From Thiogranum sp. (GTDB lineage Bacteria; Pseudomonadota; Gammaproteobacteria; DSM-19610), in NCBI GenBank assembly GCA_024102665.1, contig JAGFJP010000086.1:1-43258 (forward strand): 43,258 bases of DNA, in the 5' to 3' direction. The notes under the pieces were generated by a model. That model was not told where the DNA came from. It did no database searches and saw only the letters and a program-made list of their open reading frames with translations. Positions 15,830-24,084 of the stretch are shown here, one piece after another. Both the position numbers and the translations under genes were made by a program. Each line of letters begins with the position of its first letter. Within the stretch, counting starts at the first letter, position 1.

Positions 15830-16555
15830 TTAGAGGTCCAGCAGGATTTCCTGCTCGCTTGGCGACGGCTCGAAACCGCGCTTGTCGTAGTGCGCGAAAA
15901 TAGCATCCACCACTTGCTGCGGCTTGTCCAGAATCTGAAACAGATCCATGTCGTCAGGGTCGATGGTGCCTTCCTCGATCAGCGTGTTTCTGAACCAGTC
16001 GAGCAGACCTTCCCAGAACGGCCGGTGTACCAGGATGATGGGAATGCGGCGGGTCTTGCCGGTTTGCACCAGGGTCAGGATTTCCGCCAGCTCGTCAAGG
16101 GTGCCGAATCCGCCGGGCAGCACCACGTAGGCGGAGGCGTATTTCACGAACATCACCTTGCGGGAGAAAAAATGCCGGAAGCTCAGCGCGATGTCCTGGT
16201 AGGGGTTGCCGGCCTGTTCGCGCGGCAGATTGATGTTGAGCCCGATGCTCGGCGAACGGCCCGCGAACGCGCCCTTGTTGGCCGCTTCCATGATGCCCGG
16301 ACCGCCGCCGCTGACCACCGAGAAACCCGCATCCGACAGCGCCAGCGCGATATCCTCCGCCAGCCGGTAATAAGGATGGTCTTCGCGGGTGCGCGCGGAA
16401 CCGAAAATGCTCACCGACGGCTTGATCTGGGCCAGCCGCTCGAAGCCCTCCACGAACTCGGCCATGATCTGGAAGATTTTCCAGGATTCGCGGCTCAACT
16501 GTGCGTCGTTGACCGGCGCGAGGCTGAGGTGGTGGCGTCGAGTCTGTTCATCCAT
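15830..16555 (-). CDS. LOG-family Rossmann protein (TIGR00730-like)
   Basis: About 241 residues. The lysine-decarboxylase-like/LOG fold is shown by SVSIFGSARTRE, VVSGGGPGIMEAANKGA and the catalytic PGGFGTLDE (PGGxGTxxE). Family members remove the ribose phosphate from cytokinin nucleotides or act on similar nucleoside monophosphates; the bacterial role is often uncertain. I chose ATG 16555, which has GGGGA nine nt upstream, over an in-frame TTG at 16576. It is divergent from polA and heads a two-gene unit with the DUF2782 gene. Confidence 0.92.
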   Translation of the reverse strand: MDEQTRRHHLSLAPVNDAQLSRESWKIFQIMAEFVEGFERLAQIKPSVSIFGSARTREDHPYYRLAEDIALALSDAGFSVVSGGGPGIMEAANKGAFAGRSPSIGLNINLPREQAGNPYQDIALSFRHFFSRKVMFVKYASAYVVLPGGFGTLDELAEILTLVQTGKTRRIPIILVHRPFWEGLLDWFRNTLIEEGTIDPDDMDLFQILDKPQQVVDAIFAHYDKRGFEPSPSEQEILLDL

Positions 16556-16655
16556 TGCGGTGTGTCCCCGGTTCAAGGTGCCGCGGCGCCCGGCAGGGCC
16601 GCGTTATCGTTTGCGGGATGATACCATCGCACCCTGGTGAAACCGAGACTCGCGT

Positions 16656-19367
16656 ATGGTATCTGAAGCCAAGCCACCCCTGATCCTGGTTGACGGATCT
16701 TCTTACCTTTATCGCGCTTTCCACGTGCCCAATCTCCAGCAGTTGACAACGAAGGACGGCACGCCGACCGGCGCTATTTATGGGGTAATCAACATGCTGC
16801 GCCGGTTGCTCAAGGATTATCATCCGGACCATATGGCCGTAGTGTTCGATGCACGCGGCAAGACGTTTCGTGACGAGCTGTTTGCACAGTACAAGGCCAA
16901 TCGACCATCGATGCCCGACGAGCTGTCGTCGCAGGTCGAACCGCTGCTGACGCTGGTGCGCGCCATGGGCATGCCGTTGCTGCAGGTGGAAGGCGTCGAG
17001 GCCGACGATGTCATCGGCACGCTGGCGCAGCAGGCGACCGCGGCCGGTTGGGAAACCGTGATTTCGACCGGTGACAAGGATCTTGCCCAGCTGGTCAACG
17101 ACAATGTCACGCTCATCAACACCATGACCGACACCCGCCTGGACGAAGCCGGCGTGGTGGACAAATTCGGTGTCCGGCCGGAGCAGATCATCGATTACCT
17201 GGCGCTGGTCGGCGATACCTCGGACAACATTCCAGGCGTTCCCGGCGTCGGCCCCAAGACTGCCGCCAAATGGCTCAGCCAGTACGGTTCACTCGACGCG
17301 CTGGTGGCGCACGCCGACGAAGTGAAAGGCAAGGTGGGCGAGCGCTTGCGCGACAATCTCGGGCAGCTGGAACTGTCGAGGGAGCTCGCCACGGTGCGCT
17401 GTGATCTGGAGCTGGCGACCGCGCTGCAGGATCTGGTGCTCGCCGAACCTGATGTGGAAACGCTGCGCGAGTGGTTCGAACGCCTGGAATTCCGCAACTG
17501 GCTGAAGCAGCTCGACAGCGATCCGGCGCAAGCCACGCCGGCAGCCCCGGCGACGCTCGACGCCGATTATCAGGCGATTTTCACCCGCGAGCAGCTTGCG
17601 CAATGGATTGAACGCCTGCAGCAGGCCGAGCTGTTCGCTTTCGATACCGAAACCACCAGCCTCGATTACATGCAGGCGGAAATCGTCGGCCTGTCGTTTG
17701 CCGTCGAACCTGGCGAGGCCGCTTATGTGCCGGTGGCCCACGATTACCCGGGTGCGCCGCAACAGCTCGAGCGCGCGTGGGTGCTGGAGCAGTTGAAGCC
17801 GTTGCTGGAAGATCCGGCCCGGCCGAAGCTGGGGCATCACCTGAAATACGATCGCAGCGTGCTCGCCAATCACGGCGTGCGGCTGCAGGGCATCGCCTAC
17901 GATTCCATGATCGAATCCTATCTGCTGGACAGCACCGCCAGTCGGCACGACCTCGATTCGCTGTGCCAGAAGTACCTGGCGCACACCAACATCAAGTTCG
18001 AGGACGTGTGCGGCAAGGGAGCGAAACAGCTGACCTTCAACCAGGCGATCATCGAACAGGCTACACCCTACGCCGCCGAAGATGCCGACATGGCGTTGCG
18101 CCTGCACCGTATCCTGTGGCCGCGCCTGGCCGCCGTGCCGAAACTCAGAACCCTGTTCGAGGAACTGGAGCGACCGCTGATCTCCGTGCTCGGCGACATG
18201 GAGCGCACCGGCGTCAAGGTCGATGTGGCGATGCTGAAACGCCAGAGCGCGGAACTCGCGAAACGCATGCAGGAAGTCGAAAGCCAGGCGCACGTGCTGG
18301 CGGGCGAGCCCTTCAACCTGGGCTCGCCGAAACAGATCCAGGCGATCCTCTACGACAAGCAGGAACTGCCGGTGCTGGCGAAGACGCCCAAGGGCGCGCC
18401 GTCGACAGCCGAGCCGGTGTTGCAGGAACTGGCGCTGGATTTTCCGCTGCCGAAGCTGATCCTCGAACACCGTTCGCTGAGCAAGCTGAAGTCCACCTAT
18501 ACCGACAAGCTGCCGCAACTGCTGAATCCGCGCACCGGGCGCGTGCACACTTCCTACCAGCAGGCCGTCGCGGCCACCGGGCGGCTGTCGTCATCGGACC
18601 CCAACCTGCAGAACATTCCGGTACGCACCGAGGAAGGACGGCGCATTCGCCAGGCGTTCGTCGCCGAATCCGGCTCGCGCATTGTTGCCGCCGACTACTC
18701 GCAGATCGAGCTGCGCATCATGGCCCACCTCTCCGGCGACGAGGGGTTGCTGCAGGCATTCGCGCAGGGCGAGGACATCCATCGCGCTACCGCAGCCGAA
18801 GTGTTCGCAACCGCGCTGGACCAGGTGACAGCCGAGCAGCGGCGTTCGGCGAAAGCCATCAACTTCGGGTTGATTTACGGCATGTCGGCTTTCGGTCTCG
18901 GCAGACAGCTGGGTATCCCGCGCGGCGAGGCCCAGAAATATGTCGACCTCTATTTCCAGCGTTACCCCGGCGTAAAAGCCTACATGGATGCCACGCGCGC
19001 CATGGCCGCGGAACAGGGTTACGTGGAGACGCTGTTCGGACGGCGCCTCTATTTACCGGACATTAACGCCCGCAACATGCAACGCCGCCAGGCGGCCGAG
19101 CGCACCGCAATCAATGCGCCGATGCAGGGCACAGCCGCCGACATTATCAAAAAAGCCATGCTCGCTGTGGATGAATGGATTAAAACCGAAGTCAGCGGCG
19201 TCAAAATGATTATGCAGGTGCACGACGAACTGGTGTTCGAAATTCCTGCGCCGCAGTGTCAGGCGGCGGCTGAGGAAATTCGCGCCAGGATGCAGCAGGC
19301 GGCGCAGCTTGCCGTGCCGCTGGTCGTCGATGTCGGCATCGGTGACAACTGGGACGAAGCACACTGA
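16656..19367 (+). CDS. polA: DNA polymerase I
   Basis: A 903-residue complete Pol I, which fills gaps and removes RNA primers in replication and repair. The 5' nuclease domain (about 1-290) has LVDGSSYLYRAFH and VEADDVIGTLA. The 3'-5' proofreading domain (about 300-510) keeps its acidic motifs: DTETTSLD (about 329), HLKYDRSVL and YAAEDADM, so proofreading is probably active. The polymerase domain has motif A ADYSQIELR (about 679), motif B RRSAKAINFGLIYG and motif C VHDELVFE (about 855). Length is slightly below E. coli (928). The neighbours (DUF2782, engB, cytochrome c4, dsbA) match the Pseudomonas-type order. Confidence 0.98.
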   Translation: MVSEAKPPLILVDGSSYLYRAFHVPNLQQLTTKDGTPTGAIYGVINMLRRLLKDYHPDHMAVVFDARGKTFRDELFAQYKANRPSMPDELSSQVEPLLTLVRAMGMPLLQVEGVEADDVIGTLAQQATAAGWETVISTGDKDLAQLVNDNVTLINTMTDTRLDEAGVVDKFGVRPEQIIDYLALVGDTSDNIPGVPGVGPKTAAKWLSQYGSLDALVAHADEVKGKVGERLRDNLGQLELSRELATVRCDLELATALQDLVLAEPDVETLREWFERLEFRNWLKQLDSDPAQATPAAPATLDADYQAIFTREQLAQWIERLQQAELFAFDTETTSLDYMQAEIVGLSFAVEPGEAAYVPVAHDYPGAPQQLERAWVLEQLKPLLEDPARPKLGHHLKYDRSVLANHGVRLQGIAYDSMIESYLLDSTASRHDLDSLCQKYLAHTNIKFEDVCGKGAKQLTFNQAIIEQATPYAAEDADMALRLHRILWPRLAAVPKLRTLFEELERPLISVLGDMERTGVKVDVAMLKRQSAELAKRMQEVESQAHVLAGEPFNLGSPKQIQAILYDKQELPVLAKTPKGAPSTAEPVLQELALDFPLPKLILEHRSLSKLKSTYTDKLPQLLNPRTGRVHTSYQQAVAATGRLSSSDPNLQNIPVRTEEGRRIRQAFVAESGSRIVAADYSQIELRIMAHLSGDEGLLQAFAQGEDIHRATAAEVFATALDQVTAEQRRSAKAINFGLIYGMSAFGLGRQLGIPRGEAQKYVDLYFQRYPGVKAYMDATRAMAAEQGYVETLFGRRLYLPDINARNMQRRQAAERTAINAPMQGTAADIIKKAMLAVDEWIKTEVSGVKMIMQVHDELVFEIPAPQCQAAAEEIRARMQQAAQLAVPLVVDVGIGDNWDEAH

Positions 19368-19597
19368 ACAGTGCACATTGCGCGCGGTTAAGGTGTATTT
19401 AAGGTGGCAGGTTCAAGCTGTTGCGATTGCGGAACACAACCAGTTGGACAGCGTCGTTTTTCTGGCAGCAAGGCAAATGTGAAAAACTGTGAATTATGTG
19501 TGTGACTATGCACAAAATGACAGGAACTGATCTATATTGTAGTTAACGAGCGAAGAAGTCCTGGAGTGCAAAGAGGTTCATTGAAAAAACAGATTAC

Positions 19598-19626
19598 GGA
19601 ACTTTTTGTGACAAGACGGTGTCGAA
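19598..19626 (+). promoter_or_regulatory. SigmaE/AlgU-like promoter of the candidate sRNA
   Basis: GGAACTT (19598-19604), a 16-nt spacer and GTCGAA (19621-19626). This is close to the known sigmaE/AlgU (sigma22) consensus GGAACTT-N16-GTCTAA/TCTGA. It would start transcription near 19632. A separate TATATT at 19533-19538 is a weaker sigma70 -10 candidate upstream. Confidence 0.65.
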
Positions 19627-19631
19627 TTTTC

Positions 19632-19758
19632 ATGAAATTTTGACTGACGCTCTCCGTTCGTTGTTTTGCTGCAAGAACGGTATTCCTCCAACCCGGTTTC
19701 CCCAAGCCGGGTATTCTTAGCCCCGGTGCTTCCCCCCTTGCATTCCGGGGTTTTTTTT
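19632..19758 (+). ncRNA. Candidate Spot 42/ErsA-position small RNA
   Basis: No gene lies in the 417 nt between polA and engB, but an sRNA is well supported. A sigmaE-like promoter predicts a 5' end near 19632, and a strong terminator ends at about 19758, giving roughly 127 nt. Three hairpins are visible: CCGTTC-TTG/CAA-GAACGG (19654-19680), ACCCGGTTT/AAGCCGGGT around a CCCC loop (19691-19712) and the terminator stem (19721-19750). The linker TATTCCTCCA and the loops are C-rich and could pair with Shine-Dalgarno sequences. The order polA, sRNA, opposed engB is that of spf (Spot 42) in E. coli and ersA in Pseudomonas; ErsA is about 132 nt and AlgU-dependent. Sequence homology to either has not been tested. 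Confidence 0.72.
19721..19758 (+). terminator. Rho-independent terminator of the sRNA
   Basis: CCCCGG (19721-19726) pairs with CCGGGG (19745-19750), extended by TGC/GCA with a CTTCCCCCCTT-type loop, followed by eight T residues. It also could end polA read-through. The long T-run is suited to Hfq binding. Confidence 0.88.
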
Positions 19759-19784
19759 GCCTGCAGAAAAGTTGCCGGAGCCTT

Positions 19785-20387
19785 TTATTCGTCAGCGGAC
19801 AGCCAGCGCGAAATGACCTCGCGGGCTTCATCGACACCGGTTTTCTTCAACGCTGAAAACAGTTGCACACTGGCTTCGGCGTGCAGGGCGGGCAAACGTT
19901 TGCGCACTGCGAGCAGCGTGCTCGAGGCAGGCCCGCGGCTCAGCTTGTCTGACTTGGTCAGCAGGATGTGCACCGGCAGGCCGGCATCCGCGCACCAGCG
20001 CAGCATCCCCTGGTCGTACTCGGTAAGCGGGTGGCGGCAATCCATCAACAGCACCAGGCCGCGCAGGGATTCGCGGCGCTGCAGATAGTCAGCGAGGTGG
20101 TGTTGCCAGCGTTCTTTCATCGCCTGCGGAACCCGGGCATAACCGTAGCCCGGCAAATCCACCAGGCGCATGCCGTCATGCAAAGTGAAAAAATTGATCT
20201 GCTGGGTGCGGCCGGGCGTTTTGCTGGTGCGTGCGAGCGCGCCTTGCCCGGTGAGCGCGTTCAGCGCGCTCGACTTGCCGGCGTTGGAGCGCCCGGCAAA
20301 GGCGACTTCGGCGCCCTCGTCCGCAGGCGCCAGATCGGCGCTGGGAACACTGGTGGCGAATTTCGCCTGGCGGAAGTTAACCCGCAT
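19785..20387 (-). CDS. engB: Ribosome-biogenesis GTPase EngB (YihA/YsxC)
   Basis: A 200-residue TRAFAC-class GTPase needed for large ribosomal subunit assembly. G1 [10 protein letters not shown]2 [10 protein letters not shown]3 DLPGYGYA and G4 TKSD are all intact, and [19 protein letters not shown] matches the family. The start ATG 20387 fits the known N-terminus (a short segment before FATSVP). Unusually, the start codon and its Shine-Dalgarno GAGG (six nt before ATG) lie inside one end of a palindromic repeat (20379-20400). Convergent with the sRNA; 26 nt separate the terminator T-run from its stop. Confidence 0.96.
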   Translation of the reverse strand: MRVNFRQAKFATSVPSADLAPADEGAEVAFAGRSNAGKSSALNALTGQGALARTSKTPGRTQQINFFTLHDGMRLVDLPGYGYARVPQAMKERWQHHLADYLQRRESLRGLVLLMDCRHPLTEYDQGMLRWCADAGLPVHILLTKSDKLSRGPASSTLLAVRKRLPALHAEASVQLFSALKKTGVDEAREVISRWLSADE

Positions 20388-20484
20388 TTCTCACCTCTGC
20401 CGGGCGCCGGACGACCCCGGTCAAAACCCGGCAGGGGGTGCCATCGGGCTTTCGCAGTGTGAGCGGCGGTGAAAGGTGCGGTGT
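20379..20484. repeat. Degenerate palindromic element at engB start
   Basis: The left end TTAACCCGCATTTCTCACC (20379-20396) matches the family. The right part GGCGGTGAAAGGTGCGGTG (about 20465-20483) is a decayed version of the right end GGCGGTGAGAAATGC. An internal perfect stem CTGCCGGG/CCCGGCAG spans 20397-20434. This occupies part of the 397-nt gap before cytochrome c4, in which I see no other gene. Confidence 0.55.
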
Positions 20485-20677
20485 CATTGTCATCGCGGCA
20501 TTCTCGCACAGTCCGGCGCCGCTGCGTTGGCAGCGCTGCAGATTGCTTGCGCGGCACAAATTCTTTCGCCTGCCAGGTGTTTCGCAATAGCCTGGTGGAC
20601 TCGATAAATCGTCCATTAATCGGAGGCTTACCCGCAATCCGGGTGTTTCGGGGCGGGCGCGGGCCCGCGCGCGTCGG

Positions 20678-20706
20678 TTGACCCGCCGCGACCCCGCTGG
20701 TATACA
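20678..20706 (+). promoter_or_regulatory. Sigma70 promoter for cytochrome c4 gene
   Basis: TTGACC (20678-20683), exactly 17 nt, then TATACA (20701-20706). Both boxes match the consensus at five of six positions. Transcription would start near 20713, about 72 nt before the cytochrome start codon. Confidence 0.72.
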
Positions 20707-20784
20707 GTTGGCCACTTTTTTCCCGGTGCCGGCGGGAAGTTCTTGCCTGTGCCCCCTCCCCAGCGTTTCGGAGATCAGACCATA

Positions 20785-21396
20785 ATGAACAAGTGGGTTG
20801 TTTTTGCAGCGATTATTTCAATGGCCGGTGGTGCGTCGACGGCGCTCGCCGCAGGCGACCCGGCAGCGGGCAAGGCCAAGTCCGCGACCTGCGCGGGTTG
20901 TCATGGCATGGATGGCAACAGCGCCAACCCCGAGTGGCCGAAACTGGCCGGCCAGCACGCCGGCTATCTGGAAAAACAACTGCATGATTTCAAGGCCGGC
21001 ACCGAACGCAACAATGCCATGATGGCGCCCATGGTCGCGCCGCTCAGCGAACAGGACATGGCCGATCTGGCCGCCTTCTACAGCGAACAGACGCTGCAGA
21101 TGGGTGCCGCCGACAAGGCGCTGGTCGATCTGGGTGAAAAAATCTATCGCGGCGGCAACCCCGCCAGCGGCGTCGCCGCCTGCATCGGCTGTCACGGGCC
21201 GACCGGCAAAGGCAACCCGGCAGCCAACTTCCCGTCACTCAGCGGGCAGCATGCCACCTATACCGAAAACCAGCTCAAAGCGTTCGCGTCCGGCCAGCGC
21301 AAGAACGATGCCGGCAAGATGATGCGCAGCACCGCGTCGAAAATGACGCCGCAGGAGATGGCTGCAGTCGCTTCCTACGTGCAGGGCCTGCATTAG
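20785..21396 (+). CDS. cc4: Cytochrome c4 (di-haem)
   Basis: A 203-residue periplasmic di-haem c-type cytochrome. The signal peptide (1-24) ends in ALA before AGDPAAG. Two haem sites, CAGCH (about residue 38) and CIGCH (about 138), mark tandem cytochrome c domains; methionines in KMMRSTASKM and NAMMAPM are probable sixth ligands. It carries electrons from the bc1 complex to terminal oxidases. ATG 20785 is chosen over an upstream start because it yields the signal peptide and follows GGAG. It has its own promoter (20678-20706) and terminator (21441-21466). It is placed between engB and dsbA, as in Pseudomonas. Confidence 0.95.
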   Translation: MNKWVVFAAIISMAGGASTALAAGDPAAGKAKSATCAGCHGMDGNSANPEWPKLAGQHAGYLEKQLHDFKAGTERNNAMMAPMVAPLSEQDMADLAAFYSEQTLQMGAADKALVDLGEKIYRGGNPASGVAACIGCHGPTGKGNPAANFPSLSGQHATYTENQLKAFASGQRKNDAGKMMRSTASKMTPQEMAAVASYVQGLH

Positions 21397-21440
21397 CCAG
21401 GCTGCCGCACTGCGGCTGTCGCCGTTTTCGCACAGCCACG

Positions 21441-21466
21441 AGGCGGCCTCCCGGGGCCGCCTTTTT
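21441..21466 (+). terminator. Rho-independent terminator after cytochrome c4
   Basis: AGGCGGCC, a 6-nt loop, GGCCGCCT running into a T-run (perfect 8-bp stem). It ends the cytochrome transcript and separates it from dsbA. The rest of the 291-nt gap holds no gene I can support. Confidence 0.88.
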
Positions 21467-21687
21467 GCTGGCTGCGAGGAAAACGTGTACGTCGCGCCGC
21501 AACGAACGGTATGCTGTCGGCTTGAAGCCGGCGGAACCCCCGCTCAGAATAGCTGTCAACCCGCTTTGAGCTTGTGCGGACATCCGGGCTGAACATCCGC
21601 CTGCGCGGAGAGCATGCACGTTGTGTATCCTCGGGGCACTGCTCAGGCCGCGGATACTGTTGACAGGTTCCAGGGAGACGAAGACCC

Positions 21688-22338
21688 ATGAAAAAACTCA
21701 TAACGGCGCTGGCGCTGTTGCTGGCCGCACCGCTGGCGTACGCGGAAATCGACGAAGGTATCGAGTACCAGGCCATAGCAACACCGCAACCGACGACGAC
21801 CGCTGACAGAATCGAGGTCCTGGAGCTGTTCTGGTACGGCTGTCCGCATTGCTATCACCTGGAGCCTGAACTGGCCGCCTGGCTGAAGAACAAGCCCGAC
21901 GATGTCGCCTTTGTGCGCATGCCGGCGGTGCTCGGACCAGGCTGGGAACTGGGTGCGCGCGCCTACTACACGGCGGAACTGCTCGGTGTGCTGGACAAGC
22001 TGCACAAGGAACTGTTCGATCACATTCACAAAGCGAAAAAACCCATGCGAACGCCGGCCGATCTGAAGGCCTTCTTTGTCGCGCACGGCGTCGCGGAACA
22101 GGATTTCGACAACACCTTCAGTTCCTTTGCCGTCATCACCAAGACCAACCGCGCGAAGCAGGCGCAAAGGCTGTACGGCATTTCCGGCGTTCCGGTGCTG
22201 GTGGTCAACGGCAAGTATCGCACCACGGCGACTCTGGCCGGTGGCAACAAACAGATGCTGGAAGTCGTCGATCAGCTGATCGAGCGCGAACGCGGCAAGG
22301 CGCTGGCCGGCGAGCCGGTTTCCGCGGTTGCCAACTGA
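21688..22338 (+). CDS. dsbA: Thiol:disulfide interchange protein DsbA
   Basis: A 216-residue periplasmic oxidase that forms disulfide bonds in exported proteins. It has a signal peptide (1-19, ending AYA), the active site CPHC within FWYGCPHCYHLEPEL (about residues 50-53) and the cis-proline loop ISGVPVLVVNG near 170. Length is typical. A good Shine-Dalgarno (GGGAGA) precedes ATG 21688. It is next to cytochrome c4, whose folding and haem attachment also occur in the periplasm, and before a ThDP-enzyme gene. Confidence 0.96.
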   Translation: MKKLITALALLLAAPLAYAEIDEGIEYQAIATPQPTTTADRIEVLELFWYGCPHCYHLEPELAAWLKNKPDDVAFVRMPAVLGPGWELGARAYYTAELLGVLDKLHKELFDHIHKAKKPMRTPADLKAFFVAHGVAEQDFDNTFSSFAVITKTNRAKQAQRLYGISGVPVLVVNGKYRTTATLAGGNKQMLEVVDQLIERERGKALAGEPVSAVAN

Positions 22339-22444
22339 TTGAACCGGGCAATTCCTTCAGACCCGGCGCCGCGGCGCCTGTCCGCGGTGCGCAGCGCGCA
22401 TCCGGGCGCCGCTCTGCGAGCCTGAAACCCGCTCCCCGCCTGCA

Positions 22445-24076
22445 ATGAACGCCGCGCAGTTGTTCGTCAAATGCCTGGAAAACGAAGGCGTCGAATACAT
22501 CTTCGGCATTCCCGGTGAAGAAAACCTGGACCTGATGGACGCGCTGCTCGATTCCAGCATTCGTTTCATCACCACCCGGCACGAGCAGGGCGCGGCATTC
22601 ATGGCCGATGTCTACGGGCGTCTTACCGGTCGCGCCGGGGTTTGCCTTTCCACGCTGGGCCCCGGCGCCACCAACCTGATGACGGGCGTGGCCGATGCGA
22701 ACATGGACCATGCGCCGGTAGTGGCCATTGCCGGGCAGGCCGGCACCAACCGTCTGCACAAGGAATCGCACCAGGTGCTGGATCTGCAGAACATGTTCCA
22801 GCCGGTCAGCAAGTACGCATCAAGGGTCTTGTCGCCCGACGTGATTCCGGAAGTGGTGCGCAAAGCGTTCAAGCTCGCGCAATCGGAAAAAACCGGCGCT
22901 GCCTTTATCGAGTTTCCGGAAGACATCGCCAAGCTGCCCGCGGTGGCGAGCCCCTTGCCCGTGAACCGACCGTTTCCACCCGAACCGGCGCAGGAACAGG
23001 TCGAGCGCGCCGCCAGGCTGATTTCGGACGCGCGCAATCCCATGATCCTGGCCGGCAACGGCGTGGTGCGGGCCGGCGCCTGGAAGCAGCTCGCCGATTT
23101 CGCCGAGCAACTCAATATTCCGGTCGCCAATACCTTCATGGCCAAGGGCGTGGTGCCGTTCCGCAACCGGACTTCGCTGTCCAGCGCCGGCCTGCAGGCC
23201 AATGATTACATCAGCTGCGGCTTCAGCCGCGCCGATGTGATCGTCTGCGTCGGCTACGACCTGGTGGAATATCACCCCTACCTCTGGCACCCGACCCGCG
23301 ACCGCACCATTATCCACATCGACCGCACCCAGGCCGAAGTCGACGAACACTACAACGTGACCGTGGGCGTGCTGGGCGACATCAAGCACAGCCTGATCCG
23401 CATCGCGCGACTCACCACGCCGCACCAGGGACACCTGATGCGTCCGCTGCGCGAGGCGCTGGTGGAGGAAATGAACCGGCACCGCGACGACACCGGCTTT
23501 CCGGTCAAGCCGCAAAAGATCATCTGGGATCTGCGCACGGTGCTGGATCTGGAGGACATCGTGATCTGCGATGTCGGCGCTCATAAAATGTGGATGGCGC
23601 GCATGTTCCGCTGCGAACATCCCAATACCTGCATTATTTCCAACGGCTTCGCCAGCATGGGGATCGCCGTGCCGGGGGCCATAGCCGCGAAAATGGTGTC
23701 GCCGGACCGCGCGGTGGTCGCCGTCACGGGGGACGCCGGATTCCTGATGAACTCGCAGGAGATCGAGACGGCGATGCGGCTGCGCGTGCCGATTGTCATC
23801 CTGATCTGGAACGACAACGGTTACGGCCTGATCGAATGGAAGCAGATGACCCATTTCAAACGCGTCTCGCACGTGGCGTTCAGTAACCCCGATTTTGTAA
23901 AATATGCGGAATCATTCGGCGCCAGAGGCTACCGGATCACCGCTGCGGGGCAGTTACAGGGTATACTTAAGGAAGCATTGGCGCAGCCGACAGTGACTAT
24001 CATCGACTGTCCTGTCGACTATAGCGAAAACCTTAAATTAACAGAGCAGCTGGGCAACCTTGTTTGCCCCATTTAG
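22445..24076 (+). CDS. Acetolactate synthase-like ThDP enzyme
   Basis: A 543-residue thiamine-diphosphate enzyme of the acetolactate synthase large-subunit family. The N-terminal pyrimidine-binding domain has IFGIPGEENL and RHEQGAAFMADVYGRLTG, with the catalytic Glu in HEQG. The central domain has LAGNGVVRAG. The C-terminal ThDP motif is GDAGF (a GDG variant) to NDNGYG, about 28 residues apart. The DVGAHKMWMARMF segment is found in catabolic AlsS-type enzymes, which work without a regulatory subunit; no ilvN-like gene is nearby. Its substrate is most likely pyruvate. There is no clear Shine-Dalgarno. The gene is inserted between dsbA and the EEP gene, which are adjacent in Pseudomonas. Confidence 0.88.
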   Translation: MNAAQLFVKCLENEGVEYIFGIPGEENLDLMDALLDSSIRFITTRHEQGAAFMADVYGRLTGRAGVCLSTLGPGATNLMTGVADANMDHAPVVAIAGQAGTNRLHKESHQVLDLQNMFQPVSKYASRVLSPDVIPEVVRKAFKLAQSEKTGAAFIEFPEDIAKLPAVASPLPVNRPFPPEPAQEQVERAARLISDARNPMILAGNGVVRAGAWKQLADFAEQLNIPVANTFMAKGVVPFRNRTSLSSAGLQANDYISCGFSRADVIVCVGYDLVEYHPYLWHPTRDRTIIHIDRTQAEVDEHYNVTVGVLGDIKHSLIRIARLTTPHQGHLMRPLREALVEEMNRHRDDTGFPVKPQKIIWDLRTVLDLEDIVICDVGAHKMWMARMFRCEHPNTCIISNGFASMGIAVPGAIAAKMVSPDRAVVAVTGDAGFLMNSQEIETAMRLRVPIVILIWNDNGYGLIEWKQMTHFKRVSHVAFSNPDFVKYAESFGARGYRITAAGQLQGILKEALAQPTVTIIDCPVDYSENLKLTEQLGNLVCPI

Positions 24077-24084
24077 ATAAAAGA

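Noticed and set aside
17289..18548. 419-codon open frame on the minus strand
   Set aside because: Antisense to polA; composition is that of a shadow frame.
19533..19538. TATATT as main sRNA promoter
   Set aside because: No -35 box at 16-18 nt; the sigmaE-like pair at 19598-19626 is a better match and gives an ErsA-like length. It may still be a minor upstream promoter.
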